DNA of 64,000 nucleotides from Agromyces sp. SYSU T00194. Lineage in GTDB: Bacteria; Actinomycetota; Actinomycetes; Actinomycetales; Microbacteriaceae. The notes beneath the pieces were generated by a model. The model worked only from the letters and a program-made list of their open reading frames with translations. It was not told where the DNA came from and did no database searches. A program made the translations under genes and the position numbers. Of the stretch, positions 35,307-43,335 are shown one piece after another. Within the stretch, counting starts at the first letter, position 1. Each line of letters begins with the position of its first letter. Location: assembly GCF_040496035.1 (NCBI RefSeq), contig NZ_JBEPJZ010000001.1, forward strand, positions 992,001-1,056,000, given 5' to 3'.

Positions 35307-35908
35307 CCCCCGACCGATCCCGCCTCGGTCACGGTGACGTCCGTGCGGTGGAAGTGCTGGAAGGAGCGCGACGCGGTCGGCCCTCGCTGCCCCTGGTAGC
35401 GGTTGGCGTACTCGGCCGAGCCGTAGGGCCGCTCGCTCGGCGACGAGAGGCGGAAGAAGCAGAGCTGGCCGATCTTCATGCCGGGCCAGAGCTTGATCGG
35501 CAGCGTCGCGACGTTCGACAGCTCGAGCGTCACGTGCCCGCCGAAGCCCGGGTCGATGAAGCCGGCGGTCGAGTGCGTGAGCAGGCCGAGGCGGCCGAGC
35601 GAGCTCTTGCCCTCGAGGCGGGCGGCGACGTCGTCGGGAAGGCGCACGGCCTCGAACGTCGAACCGAGCACGAACTCCCCCGGGTGCAGAATGAACGGCT
35701 CGTCGGCGTCGACCTCGACGAGGTGGGTGAGGTCGGGCTGGTCCGCAGCCGGGTCGATGAAGGGGTACTTGTGGTTGTCGAACAGCCGGAAGTAGCGGTC
35801 GAGGCGCACGTCGATCGACGACGGCTGGATCATGGCCGGCTCGTACGGGTCGAGGCCGATGCGGCCGGCGTCGAGCTCGGCCCGGATGTCGCGATCGGAG
35901 AGCAGCAC
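35303..35908 (-). CDS. dcd: dCTP deaminase
   Basis: A 201-residue enzyme of the dCTP deaminase/dUTPase fold. Visible motifs are '[18 protein letters not shown]', '[17 protein letters not shown]', the active-site region '[24 protein letters not shown]' and '[11 protein letters not shown]'. It deaminates dCTP on the way to dUMP/dTTP; actinobacterial members are often bifunctional, releasing dUMP directly, which I infer from the [11 protein letters not shown] context but cannot prove. Start is GTG 35908 with TAGGCT 6 nt upstream on the same strand, so it is probably leaderless. Length is normal. Confidence 0.93.
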   Translation of the reverse strand: MLLSDRDIRAELDAGRIGLDPYEPAMIQPSSIDVRLDRYFRLFDNHKYPFIDPAADQPDLTHLVEVDADEPFILHPGEFVLGSTFEAVRLPDDVAARLEGKSSLGRLGLLTHSTAGFIDPGFGGHVTLELSNVATLPIKLWPGMKIGQLCFFRLSSPSERPYGSAEYANRYQGQRGPTASRSFQHFHRTDVTVTEAGSVGG

Positions 35909-35914
35909 GGTGTC

Positions 35915-35920
35915 AGCCTA
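35915..35920 (-). promoter_or_regulatory. -10 element of a leaderless start (dcd)
   Basis: TAGGCT on the minus strand, 6 nt before GTG 35908. No ribosome site lies between. Confidence 0.5.
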
Positions 35921-35986
35921 GTGTCGGATGCCCCGGGCCGGACCGCTCGCGCGGGGCCCGATGACGTCACGGGTCCAACCCGTTGC

Positions 35987-35992
35987 TAGGAT
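35987..35992 (+). promoter_or_regulatory. Candidate -10 element of tRNA-Gly
   Basis: TAGGAT lies 48 nt upstream of the mature tRNA start. The palindrome TGACGTCA (35962-35969) and the dyad ACGGGT-CCA-ACCCGT (35969-35983) directly precede it. Confidence 0.4.
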
Positions 35993-36040
35993 GACTGCGT
36001 CGCATCCGCGAGCCGCTCCACCGGCCTGCGGATGCCACGT

Positions 36041-36114
36041 GCCGATGTAGTTCAATGGTAGAACTTCTGCTTCCCAAGCAGACAGCGCGGGTTCGATTCC
36101 CGTCATCGGCTCCA
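36041..36114 (+). tRNA. tRNA-Gly (anticodon CCC)
   Basis: Acceptor arms GCCGATG and CATCGGC pair fully. The anticodon stem TCTGC/GCAGA encloses the loop TTCCCAA with anticodon CCC, reading GGG. The T-arm has GGTTCGATTCC. Discriminator is T and the CCA end is encoded (36112-36114). Confidence 0.95.
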
Positions 36115-36132
36115 ACCGGTGCGGTCGGTCAG

Positions 36133-36138
36133 TAGGAT
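36133..36138 (+). promoter_or_regulatory. -10 element of a leaderless start (MauE-like gene)
   Basis: TAGGAT ends 6 nt before GTG 36145, only 19 nt after the tRNA CCA end. Confidence 0.5.
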
Positions 36139-36144
36139 CGCATC

Positions 36145-37167
36145 GTGCCGACCACCCTCAGCGCCATCCCCGCCCTGATCCTCGCCGCGGTGCTGGTGGC
36201 CAGCGCCGTCGGGAAGCTGCGCCACCCGGACGATCTCGCCGGATGGGCCGAGCTGGGCGTCCCCGCCGCACTTCGTCGCTCCTGGCTCCTCCGGGCGCAT
36301 CCGTGGGGCGAGCTCGTCCTCGGGGTCGCCCTGGCACTGCTCGGCGGTGCGCTCGGGCTCCTGGCGGCACTCGTCGCTGCGGCGCTGATGGCCGTCTACA
36401 CGTTCCTCGTGGCATCCACATGGAAGCGCGCCCGAGACGCCGGGACCGATCCCTCATGCGCCTGCTTCGGCGCACCAGCGCCCGTCAGCGGCGCGACCGT
36501 GGTGCGCAACGTGTGGCTCCTCGTGCTCTCCACCGCGGCGACGGCAACGATCTGGACGACGCCGACGCTCGGCGGCGCACTGGCGACCGGGGTCGCGGAC
36601 TGGGCCTGGCTCATGGCACTCGCGGCGGCCGCGTTCACCGCAGCGATCATCGCCTGGCGACCGGCGGCGACGAGCGAGACGGACACGACCGTCCCGGCCG
36701 CGCCGGCATCCGGCACCGACGACCTCGACTACCTCCGCGCCCGGACGCCGTCGATCCCCGTCACGCTCGGCAACGGACGAGCGGCGAACCTGCGCAGGCT
36801 CTCGATGCAGCGGCCGATCCTGCTGCTCGCGGTGTCCGAGACGTGCGGCGGCTGCACGCCCGTGCTGGAGCACGTGCTCGAATGGCGCGAACTGCTGCCC
36901 GAGCTCGAGATCCGGCTCCTCGTGACCCAGGAGCCCGAGTCGAGCGGACTGACCGAGGCCGAGCATCCGCAGTCGCTGCACGACCCGGGCGGCAACGTGC
37001 GCGCCTCCATCGCCGACTGGGGCGTGCCGACCGCCGTCCTGTTCGGTGCGGACGGGCTGCTCGCCGGGGGGCCGGAGTCCGGGTTCGCCAGCATCCGGCG
37101 CTTCATCGGCGACGTCTACGAGAGCCTGCACGACGAGCGTCCGGCGTTCGAGCGCTCGACCGACTGA
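36145..37167 (+). CDS. MauE/DoxX-type membrane protein fused to a thioredoxin-fold domain
   Basis: A 340-residue protein. Residues 1-~175 have four to five helices in the MauE/DoxX pattern, with 'VGKLRHPDDLAGW' and the paired cysteines in 'PSCACFGAP'. After a Pro/Thr linker, residues ~195-325 are a TlpA/thioredoxin-like domain with the redox motif C-G-G-C in 'SETCGGCTPVLEHV' and 'NVRASIADWGVPTAVLF'. MauE-type proteins support disulfide formation or cofactor maturation outside the cell. Start is GTG 36145. The next gene encodes a Tat-exported four-cysteine protein (convergent), a plausible redox client. No methylamine dehydrogenase gene is present. Confidence 0.78.
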   Translation: MPTTLSAIPALILAAVLVASAVGKLRHPDDLAGWAELGVPAALRRSWLLRAHPWGELVLGVALALLGGALGLLAALVAAALMAVYTFLVASTWKRARDAGTDPSCACFGAPAPVSGATVVRNVWLLVLSTAATATIWTTPTLGGALATGVADWAWLMALAAAAFTAAIIAWRPAATSETDTTVPAAPASGTDDLDYLRARTPSIPVTLGNGRAANLRRLSMQRPILLLAVSETCGGCTPVLEHVLEWRELLPELEIRLLVTQEPESSGLTEAEHPQSLHDPGGNVRASIADWGVPTAVLFGADGLLAGGPESGFASIRRFIGDVYESLHDERPAFERSTD

Positions 37168-37230
37168 TCCCAGCGACGGGAGCGGCGTGGCCCCTCGCAT
37201 CGTCGGCCGGGTCCCGCGTCACGAGAACGC

Positions 37231-37264
37231 CGCAGCGCCGGGGCCCGAAGGCCCCGGCGCTGCG
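37231..37264. terminator. Bidirectional hairpin terminator with 15-bp stem
   Basis: Arms 37231-37245 and 37250-37264 pair perfectly over 15 nt around a CGAA loop. It separates two convergent genes and can serve both. No T-tract. Confidence 0.85.
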
Positions 37265-37303
37265 GACTGGTCACGCGTGACGGCCATCAGGCCGCCGGCA
37301 TGA

Positions 37304-37828
37304 TCAGTTGAGCTCGTAGCACTCGTACTGCGGGTAGGTCGTGTTGCACTGCTGCGCGTTGTCGATCGGAGGCAGGTTGTTCAGGTCGTCGGGGTCGATC
37401 GCGCTGATGCTGTTGATCACGGGCTGCGTGACGCCATTGACCGAGTAGGTCAGGTACGCGGTGCCGTTGCCGCTGTCGGGGAACTCGCCCGACAGGATCG
37501 TCACGATGCACTCCGTGTACGGGTCCACGTTCGCAATGTTCGGAGTGAAGACAGTGCCCACAACTCCGTTGACCTCCAGGCTGAGCGCTGCAACCACCTT
37601 CGCTGTCGGCTCGTTGTTGGTGATCTTGAACTCGAAGTAGTAGAACTTGGTCGTGCCGCCGCCGGGCTCCTTGCAGGCGTTGCCGGTGAAGCTGACGAAG
37701 TCGGTGCTGGCGCCCGCGTGGGCGGGGACTGCGGTTGCGACGGCGACCGCGGGCACTGCCCACGCCATCGACTTGGCGACGGTGCGTCGGGTGATGCCGG
37801 TCGGCTGGTCGGGCTCGAGCTCGCTCAT
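37304..37828 (-). CDS. Tat-exported four-cysteine protein of unknown function
   Basis: A 174-residue protein with an N-terminal Tat signal: 'TRRTVAKSMAWAVPAVAVATA' ending PAHA near residue 34. The mature part is a small beta-rich domain with four cysteines (NACKEPG, TECIV, QQCNT, YECYE), the last two close to the C-terminus, so disulfides are likely. I do not recognise the family. It sits convergent to the MauE/thioredoxin gene and divergent to HprK-like kinase 2; the latter spacer contains an inverted repeat. It might be the exported substrate of one of these neighbours (inference). Confidence 0.7.
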   Translation of the reverse strand: MSELEPDQPTGITRRTVAKSMAWAVPAVAVATAVPAHAGASTDFVSFTGNACKEPGGGTTKFYYFEFKITNNEPTAKVVAALSLEVNGVVGTVFTPNIANVDPYTECIVTILSGEFPDSGNGTAYLTYSVNGVTQPVINSISAIDPDDLNNLPPIDNAQQCNTTYPQYECYELN

Positions 37829-37841
37829 GGTGCTCTCTTTC

Positions 37842-37920
37842 TGACGCTGTGGGTTCGGGTAGGTATGCGGGCTAAGTGAGCGCCCCTCGCCTCTCCCACG
37901 AGTAGCACATCACAGCGTCA
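37842..37920. repeat. Widely spaced perfect inverted repeat upstream of the Tat-protein gene
   Basis: TGACGCTGTG (37842-37851) and CACAGCGTCA (37911-37920) are perfect 10-nt inverted copies 59 nt apart, in the 237-nt spacer between the Tat-protein gene and kinase 2. They could form a leader hairpin or two operator half-sites. The rest of the spacer (to 38050) is locally AT-richer and otherwise blank. Confidence 0.5.
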
Positions 37921-38053
37921 TGCTAGCGGAAAACACCCTGTGCGTCGCGGGGTTTTGCCCCCAGTTCGGGTGGCGCTGTGATAGAGATGTTACCCCGTCG
38001 TTCCTCGGAGTTCACAGGAGCCCGCCTGCGCAGGTTCGTCCACGTCAGCTGGC

Positions 38054-38059
38054 TATGCT
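38054..38059 (+). promoter_or_regulatory. -10 element of a leaderless start (HprK-like kinase 2)
   Basis: TATGCT ends 6 nt before ATG 38066. No ribosome site is present. Confidence 0.5.
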
Positions 38060-38065
38060 CGGACG

Positions 38066-39181
38066 ATGGCAGCCTACTTCGACGTGGAGGCGTTCGGCGT
38101 CCCGGTCCGCGTCGATGTCGACGACAGTGTTCCCGATGCATCGACCCGAGAGTTGCGGAGCCAATGGCGGCACGCACTCGTGTCGGGACGCGACCCGGAG
38201 GTTCGGCTCTACTACGGGGTGAGGCCCGGCACCGGCGACGCGGTGCAGACGGTCGTCACCCGACCCGCACGCTGGCTGGTCGGAGCGACGACGGAACTGG
38301 CCGCGCGGGTTGCCACTGACGTGACGCTCGGCGCGCTCGAGGCACGGGCAGGCGACCGACTCCTGTTCCATTCGAGTGCGGTTGCGCTCGACGACGGCGG
38401 CGTCATCGGCTTCATCGGCAGGTCGGGCATGGGCAAGACCACCCTCGTTTCGACGCTTGCGCGACGCTACGGGTACGTCACCGACGAGACGCTCTGCGTC
38501 GACCGCGACGGTGCAGTCGCTCCGTACCAGAAGCCGCTCTCGATCGGCCGGGCACCGCAGATCAAGACCCAACGGGCCGCCGCCGACCTCGGGATGCGCA
38601 TCGCACCGAACGCTGGGCTGGCACTTGCGGCCTTGGTGCTGCTCGACCGGCGCGACGACGCGCCCGCCGCTGAGGTGCACGTGGTCCCACTCGCCGAGGC
38701 AGTGCCCGCCGTCGCCGCGCACATGAGCTACTTCGGGCGGATGCCACGACCCCTGCGCTCGATCTGCGAGCTCGTCGTCCGCACCGGCGGCGTGCGCAGG
38801 GTGTCGTATCGCGAGTCGGAGAGCGTCCTCGATCGGATCGCCGAGATCCTCGCGATCGCACCGCCCCCGACGCCGACGCTGGAGGACGTCGAGCCGTACC
38901 CGGGTACGCCCACGCGCGAGGGATACCACCGGGCACCCTATTCCGATGCCCTCCGCATCGGCGACGAGGTGCTCATCCTCCACGGCTCGAGGATCACCCG
39001 CCTCAACGACCTCGCCGCGATCCTGTGGAATTCGGCCGCCGGCCTGGACCTCGACGCGCTCGTCGAGCGCGTGTCCGACGGCCTCGGCGAAGCTCCGGAG
39101 GGCATCGACGCGCGCGCGGTGGTCGGTCGCAACATCGGTGAGCTCATCGGCGCGGGCCTACTGGTGCACCAGGGCGCCTGA
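38066..39181 (+). CDS. HprK-like serine-kinase-fold protein with C-terminal PqqD-like region (paralogue 2)
   Basis: A 371-residue paralogue of the protein at 28005-29162. Shared features in the same order: 'VATDVTLGALEA', 'LLFHSSAV' (His102), P-loop 'GRSGMGKT' (118-125), 'YGYVTDET' (to 142), 'KPLSIG', 'MPRPLRSICELV', then a C-terminal PqqD-like segment 'VLILHGSRITRLNDLAAILWNSA' to 'IGELIGAGLLVHQ'. The CGC insert of paralogue 1 is absent. The P-loop is intact, so NTP binding is likely; the phosphoacceptor is unknown. The PqqD-like tail here fits that family better than in paralogue 1. Neighbours are a Tat-exported four-cysteine protein and a DUF2200 gene. Confidence 0.75.
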   Translation: MAAYFDVEAFGVPVRVDVDDSVPDASTRELRSQWRHALVSGRDPEVRLYYGVRPGTGDAVQTVVTRPARWLVGATTELAARVATDVTLGALEARAGDRLLFHSSAVALDDGGVIGFIGRSGMGKTTLVSTLARRYGYVTDETLCVDRDGAVAPYQKPLSIGRAPQIKTQRAAADLGMRIAPNAGLALAALVLLDRRDDAPAAEVHVVPLAEAVPAVAAHMSYFGRMPRPLRSICELVVRTGGVRRVSYRESESVLDRIAEILAIAPPPTPTLEDVEPYPGTPTREGYHRAPYSDALRIGDEVLILHGSRITRLNDLAAILWNSAAGLDLDALVERVSDGLGEAPEGIDARAVVGRNIGELIGAGLLVHQGA

Positions 39182-39270
39182 AGCGACCGCCGTGCGGCCG
39201 CGCGACTCGCTGTTCACGTCCGTCGCAGGACCATGCGACCATCGATGCAGTACCGCCACGAAGGAGCACC

Positions 39271-39636
39271 ATGGCCGAGCACCGTATCTTCCGGATGAGC
39301 TTCGCGAGCATCTACCCGCTCTACGTGCAGAAGGTCGAGCGCAAGGCGCACACGAAGGCCGAGGTCGACCAGGTGATCACCTGGCTGACCGGCTACGACG
39401 AGGCGGGCCTCGAGCGCGCCATCGACGACGAGGTCGACCTGCGCACGTTCTTCGCCGACGCGCCGCGCATGCACCCGAACGTCGACCAGATCACGGGCGT
39501 GATCTGCGGCATGCGCGTCGAGGAGATCGACGACCCGCTCATGCAGCAGATCCGCTACATGGACAAGCTCGTCGACGAGGTCGCCCGCGGCAAGAAGATG
39601 ACGTCGATCCTGCGCGGGTCGGCGGTCGACGCGTAG
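39271..39636 (+). CDS. DUF2200 family protein
   Basis: A 121-residue soluble protein matching DUF2200 throughout: 'HRIFRMSFASIYPLYVQKVERK', 'DQVITWLTGYDEAGLE' and 'GVICGMRVEEIDDPLMQQIRYMDKL'. Homologues in many bacteria are uncharacterised. AAGGAG stands 6 nt before the ATG, unlike the leaderless neighbour. It lies 89 nt after kinase 2 on the same strand, which may be coincidental. Its 3' end abuts the convergent PAP2 gene by 9 nt. Confidence 0.9.
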   Translation: MAEHRIFRMSFASIYPLYVQKVERKAHTKAEVDQVITWLTGYDEAGLERAIDDEVDLRTFFADAPRMHPNVDQITGVICGMRVEEIDDPLMQQIRYMDKLVDEVARGKKMTSILRGSAVDA

Positions 39637-39645
39637 CCCGAGGCG

Positions 39646-40353
39646 TCACTCCCCGCGCGCGCCGACGGGGCGCCAGACGGGCGGATGCGGCATCCGGTCC
39701 TCCCGGTACAGTCGCTCCGCGAACGGCGCCCACACGACGAGGGCGACCCCCGCGCCGACGAGCGCGCCGCCGATCGTGTCGCTCAGCCAGTGCGCGCCGA
39801 GGTACATGCGGCTGAGCATCATCAGCACCGTCCAGGTGACGCCGGCGACCCACACCCAGGTGCGCAGGAACACCAGCCCGAGCGCGGTCGCGATGATCGC
39901 GGCGGCCGAGCTGTGCCCGGAGGGGAAGGAGCCGAAGTCGGGCTGGACGAGGATGTCCTCGGGGCGGACCCGGCCGACGAGCACCTTCACGAGCCGGGTC
40001 ACGCCGGAGCTCGCGAGCACCGCGATCCCGAAGTAGAGCGCGGCCCACGGGCGGCGCCAGACGAGCAGCGCCACGCCGATGAGGATCGGGAACACCACGT
40101 TCGACAGCAGTCCGCTGCCGAGGACGTCGAGCACCAGCGCGACCTGCGTGATGGCGGGCGTGCGCGCCCCGGCGAGCGCGGACATGAGGCCGACCTCGAA
40201 CCCGAACGGCTCGCGCGCCTCGGCGAGCACGATGACGATGCCGAGGAGCGCCACGGCGGCCAACGCGAGGAGGCCGGTGATCAGCCACGGGTGGCGGCCG
40301 ACGCGGACCGGTGCCGGCGCGTGCGATCCGCTCCCACCGTCACCCGTCGCCAT
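39646..40353 (-). CDS. PAP2-family phosphatase, membrane protein
   Basis: A 235-residue membrane protein with about five helices and the three PAP2 motifs: 'KVLVGRVRP', 'SFPSGHSS' and 'SRMYLGAHWLSD'. Members dephosphorylate lipid phosphates such as undecaprenyl pyrophosphate or phosphatidate, or transfer phosphate groups, on the outer membrane face. It overlaps the 3' end of a second PAP2 gene by 14 nt, so the pair is co-transcribed. UndPP recycling for the nearby glycan locus is a reasonable guess. Confidence 0.88.
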   Translation of the reverse strand: MATGDGGSGSHAPAPVRVGRHPWLITGLLALAAVALLGIVIVLAEAREPFGFEVGLMSALAGARTPAITQVALVLDVLGSGLLSNVVFPILIGVALLVWRRPWAALYFGIAVLASSGVTRLVKVLVGRVRPEDILVQPDFGSFPSGHSSAAAIIATALGLVFLRTWVWVAGVTWTVLMMLSRMYLGAHWLSDTIGGALVGAGVALVVWAPFAERLYREDRMPHPPVWRPVGARGE

Positions 40354-41125
40354 CGCGCCCCCAGGCCTCGGGGCGACGGTCGGCCTCGGCGACCTGCTCG
40401 GGGGAGCCGATGCGCACCGTGCGGAACGTGTCGACCGCGATCACGATGCCGAGCACGACGAGCGACAGCAGGATCGACGCGAGGGCGTCGGTCGCCCAGT
40501 GGTAGCCGAGGTAGATGCGGCACGCCGCGGTGAGGAGCACCACGAAGGTCGCGGCCGCGAACGCCAGCGCCGTGATGAGCGGCCGACGGTGGCGCGAGAA
40601 CACGAGGTAGGTGCCGATGAAGAGGAAGTCGGCGACGCCCATCACGTGCCCCGAGGGGAACGACGACGTCGGGTCGAACTCGAGCACCATGTCCTCCGCG
40701 GGCGGCCGGTCGCGGCCGATGATCGGCGCGAGCACCTGCACGATGATCACGCCGAGGATCATGCCGCCCGCGAGGAGCAGCGGCCGCCAGGCGTGCTTCG
40801 CGAGCAGGCCCCACGCCACCGTCGTGACGAGGATCACGATCGGCATCGCGACGGGTCCGAAGACGTATGCCAGCACGATCATGAACGTCGTCAGCCACTG
40901 GTCGCGACCGGAGTCGAGCCAGGCCTCCACGGGGGCGTCGATCGCCGAGAGGTCGTCGGACTCGCGCACCGAGTCGAGCACCGCGAGGAACCCTGCGACG
41001 CCGACGACGACGAGCACCGCCGCGGTGACGAGCAGACCCAGTCGCCCTCCCGCCGGCAGGTACCGCACCTCGACGATGAACCGCTCGTGGAACCTCGCCC
41101 AGCGCCCCGACCCCGATCCGCCCAC
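40340..41125 (-). CDS. PAP2-family phosphatase, membrane protein
   Basis: A 261-residue membrane protein with about six helices and PAP2 motifs 'IIGRDRPP', 'SSFPSGHVMG' and 'CRIYLGYHWATD'. It has a longer N-terminal cytoplasmic part than the following PAP2 gene and starts at GTG 41125. The two are diverged relatives (motif spacing differs), not a recent duplicate. Role in lipid-phosphate turnover is inferred from the motifs. Confidence 0.87.
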   Translation of the reverse strand: MGGSGSGRWARFHERFIVEVRYLPAGGRLGLLVTAAVLVVVGVAGFLAVLDSVRESDDLSAIDAPVEAWLDSGRDQWLTTFMIVLAYVFGPVAMPIVILVTTVAWGLLAKHAWRPLLLAGGMILGVIIVQVLAPIIGRDRPPAEDMVLEFDPTSSFPSGHVMGVADFLFIGTYLVFSRHRRPLITALAFAAATFVVLLTAACRIYLGYHWATDALASILLSLVVLGIVIAVDTFRTVRIGSPEQVAEADRRPEAWGRDGDG

Positions 41126-41306
41126 CGCACGCCCCTTCCCTCGCGCCCCAGCCGGCGAGAACTCTCACCCTACGACGCGCCGCGGCGTCGCCGCCGGGGG
41201 TTGCCTTCCCGCCCGAGATGGTGCAGTGCAGGTCCGTGGGCCGTTCGTCCCCCGGCGCCCGGAACGCGCCGGAGACACTGGTGGCAACGCCATGAGAGGA
41301 GCCGCC

Positions 41307-41708
41307 ATGCGCACCCGTCGCATCGTCGCGATCGTCCTGGCCGTGATCGCGACCCCGGCGCTCGCGGTCGGCCTGATCGACCCGCTCGAGGGCGGGCTCG
41401 CACTGCTCGGCGGCCTCGCGATGTTCGGCGTCGTGTGGGCGCTCGCCCGCGTGTCGCCGCCCCGGCTCTTCTGGATCTCCCTCGTCGCCACCGTGGCGCT
41501 CGGCATCGTGACGCTCGCGCTGGTGCTCGGCCTGCGCGTCGAAGACGTCGGCACCGGCACCGGCACCGCGGGGGGCGTGCTCGTGTCCGTGCTGCTCTGG
41601 ATCTGGCGGGCCGGAGCACTGGTCGTGCTCGCGGGCGGCGTCGTCTACGTCGTCCGCCTGTTCCGGTCGCTCCGGGAACTCCCGACGGAGGTCGGCACCG
41701 CATCGTAG
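41307..41708 (+). CDS. Small membrane protein of unknown function
   Basis: A 133-residue protein with four hydrophobic helices ('IVAIVLAVIATPALAVGLI', 'GGLAMFGVVWALA', 'ISLVATVALGIVTLALVLGL', 'VLVVLLWIWRAGALVVLAGG'-like) and a Gly/Thr-rich loop. I choose ATG 41307 because AGAGGAG ends 6 nt upstream; ATG 41292 in the same frame is the alternative. Its stop codon forms the first half of the next gene's presumed -10 element. No family recognised. Confidence 0.65.
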   Translation: MRTRRIVAIVLAVIATPALAVGLIDPLEGGLALLGGLAMFGVVWALARVSPPRLFWISLVATVALGIVTLALVLGLRVEDVGTGTGTAGGVLVSVLLWIWRAGALVVLAGGVVYVVRLFRSLRELPTEVGTAS

Positions 41709-41711
41709 TCT
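41706..41711 (+). promoter_or_regulatory. -10 element of a leaderless start, overlapping a stop codon
   Basis: TAGTCT ends 6 nt before ATG 41718; its TAG is also the stop of the previous gene. Confidence 0.5.
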
Positions 41712-41717
41712 GGCGGC

Positions 41718-43319
41718 ATGGTCGCCGCCGACACGGATGCTCCCGCCGACACCGCCGTGCTGATCGTCGGCGCCGGCCCCACGGGCCTCGCCGCCGCACT
41801 CGCGCTGCACGCCGCGGGCGTGCCGTTCCGCATCGTCGACCGCGCACCCGACCACGTGCACGAGTCGCGCGCCCTCGCCGTGCAGGCGCGCACGCTCGAG
41901 GTGCTCGACGCGTTCGGCGCGGCCGACGCGCTCGTCGGCGCGGGGAACCCGAACGTCATGTTCGAGCTGCACTCCCCCGCGGGCGGCGGCCCGATCGGCA
42001 TCTTCGAGGCGGGCCCGTCGCTCACCCGGTACCCGTTCATCCTGTTCCTCGCGCAGGGCGACACCGAGCGCCTGCTGCTCGAGCGTCTCGACGCGCTCGG
42101 CGTCGCGATCGAACGCGAGACCACCCTCACCGGCCTGCGCGAGACGGGCGACGTGGTCGCGGCGACCCTCCGCACCCCGGGCGGCGACGAGACCGTGCGG
42201 GCGAGCTGGGTGATCGGATGCGACGGGTCGCGCAGCGCCGTCCGCCAGGCGACGGGCATCCCGTTCACCGGCAGCCCCTTCCCGCAGGCGTTCGCCCTGG
42301 CCGACCTCGAGGTCGACGGGCTCGCGCGAGGCCGCGCCCACCTGTTCCTCGCCGAGGACGGGCTCGCGTTCTTCTTCCCGCTCGAGCACCCCGCGACCTG
42401 GCGCATGCTCACCCTGATCCCCGGCGGCGTCGACGCGGGCGGGGTCACGCTCGACACCCTGCAGCGCGTGATCGCCACCTACTCGGACGAACCGCTGGTG
42501 CTGCGCGACCCGGTCTGGTTGACCGACTTCTCGATCGCCAACCGCGAGGCGGAGTCGTTCCGCTCGGGGCGCGTGTTCCTCGCCGGCGACGCCGCGCACA
42601 TCCACACGCCGGCGGGCGGCCAGGGCATGAACACGGGCATCCAGGACGCCGTGAACCTCGCCTGGAAGCTCGGGCTCGTGCACCACGGGGCATCCGGCAC
42701 CGCCCTGCTCGACTCCTATGCGGCCGAGCGGATGCCGGTGGCCCGCGCCGTGCTCGAGGCCACCGGCCGCGCGTTCGGTGCGGCCACGTCGCAGGCTCCC
42801 GTGGCGGGGTTCCTCCGCTCGCGCGTCGTGGGCCGTGTCGGCCCGGTCGTGACCCGCCTGCGGCCGCTCCGCCGCCTGGCGTTCCGCGCGGTGTCGGAGC
42901 TCCTGATCGGCTACCCCGACGGTCCCCTCGGCGGAACGGCCGGCGCGCCCATCACCGGCGGGCCCCGGCCTGGTGAGCGCGTCCCCGACCTGCCCGTCGT
43001 GGTGGGCGGCGAACCGGTCTCGCTGCACCGGCTGCTCGACCCTGCCCGGTTCCGCCTGCTGCTCGTCGGCGACGCCCCGGCGAGCGCACGCGCCGCGGCG
43101 AGCGCGGTCGCCCGGAGGCATCCGCTCGCCCTGCACCCCGACCCGGTCGTCGTGCACCGGGTGGTCGACGGCGTGCGCCGGCCGGGCAGCAGCGGCGCGT
43201 TCGGCCGCTCGCGCGGCGGCGCGGTCTACCTGCTGCGCCCCGACGGGTACGTGGCGTTCCGCGCGGGCGGGCACGACGTCGAGTCCGCCGGCCGATACCT
43301 CGACCGCGTACTCGCCTGA
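41718..43319 (+). CDS. FAD-dependent aromatic-type monooxygenase (PheA/TfdB family)
   Basis: A 533-residue flavoprotein. The dinucleotide site 'VLIVGAGPTGLAAALAL' is at about 14-30, the DG motif 'GCDGSRSAVRQATG' follows, and the FAD ribityl motif is 'GRVFLAGDAAHIHTPAGGQGMNTGIQDAVNLAWKL'-like (GD...DA). The C-terminal ~120 residues form a thioredoxin-like domain as in phenol hydroxylases. It should hydroxylate an aromatic or polyketide-like substrate with NAD(P)H and O2. It stands alone with a probable leaderless start, so the substrate is not suggested by neighbours. Confidence 0.88.
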   Translation: MVAADTDAPADTAVLIVGAGPTGLAAALALHAAGVPFRIVDRAPDHVHESRALAVQARTLEVLDAFGAADALVGAGNPNVMFELHSPAGGGPIGIFEAGPSLTRYPFILFLAQGDTERLLLERLDALGVAIERETTLTGLRETGDVVAATLRTPGGDETVRASWVIGCDGSRSAVRQATGIPFTGSPFPQAFALADLEVDGLARGRAHLFLAEDGLAFFFPLEHPATWRMLTLIPGGVDAGGVTLDTLQRVIATYSDEPLVLRDPVWLTDFSIANREAESFRSGRVFLAGDAAHIHTPAGGQGMNTGIQDAVNLAWKLGLVHHGASGTALLDSYAAERMPVARAVLEATGRAFGAATSQAPVAGFLRSRVVGRVGPVVTRLRPLRRLAFRAVSELLIGYPDGPLGGTAGAPITGGPRPGERVPDLPVVVGGEPVSLHRLLDPARFRLLLVGDAPASARAAASAVARRHPLALHPDPVVVHRVVDGVRRPGSSGAFGRSRGGAVYLLRPDGYVAFRAGGHDVESAGRYLDRVLA

Positions 43320-43335
43320 CGCGCAGCGACCCGCC

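Noticed and set aside
37304..37828. Tat-exported protein as a RiPP precursor peptide for the kinase/PqqD proteins
   Set aside because: At 174 residues with a Tat signal and four cysteines it looks like a folded exported protein; no leader-core pattern. Kept only as a possible client, not called a precursor.
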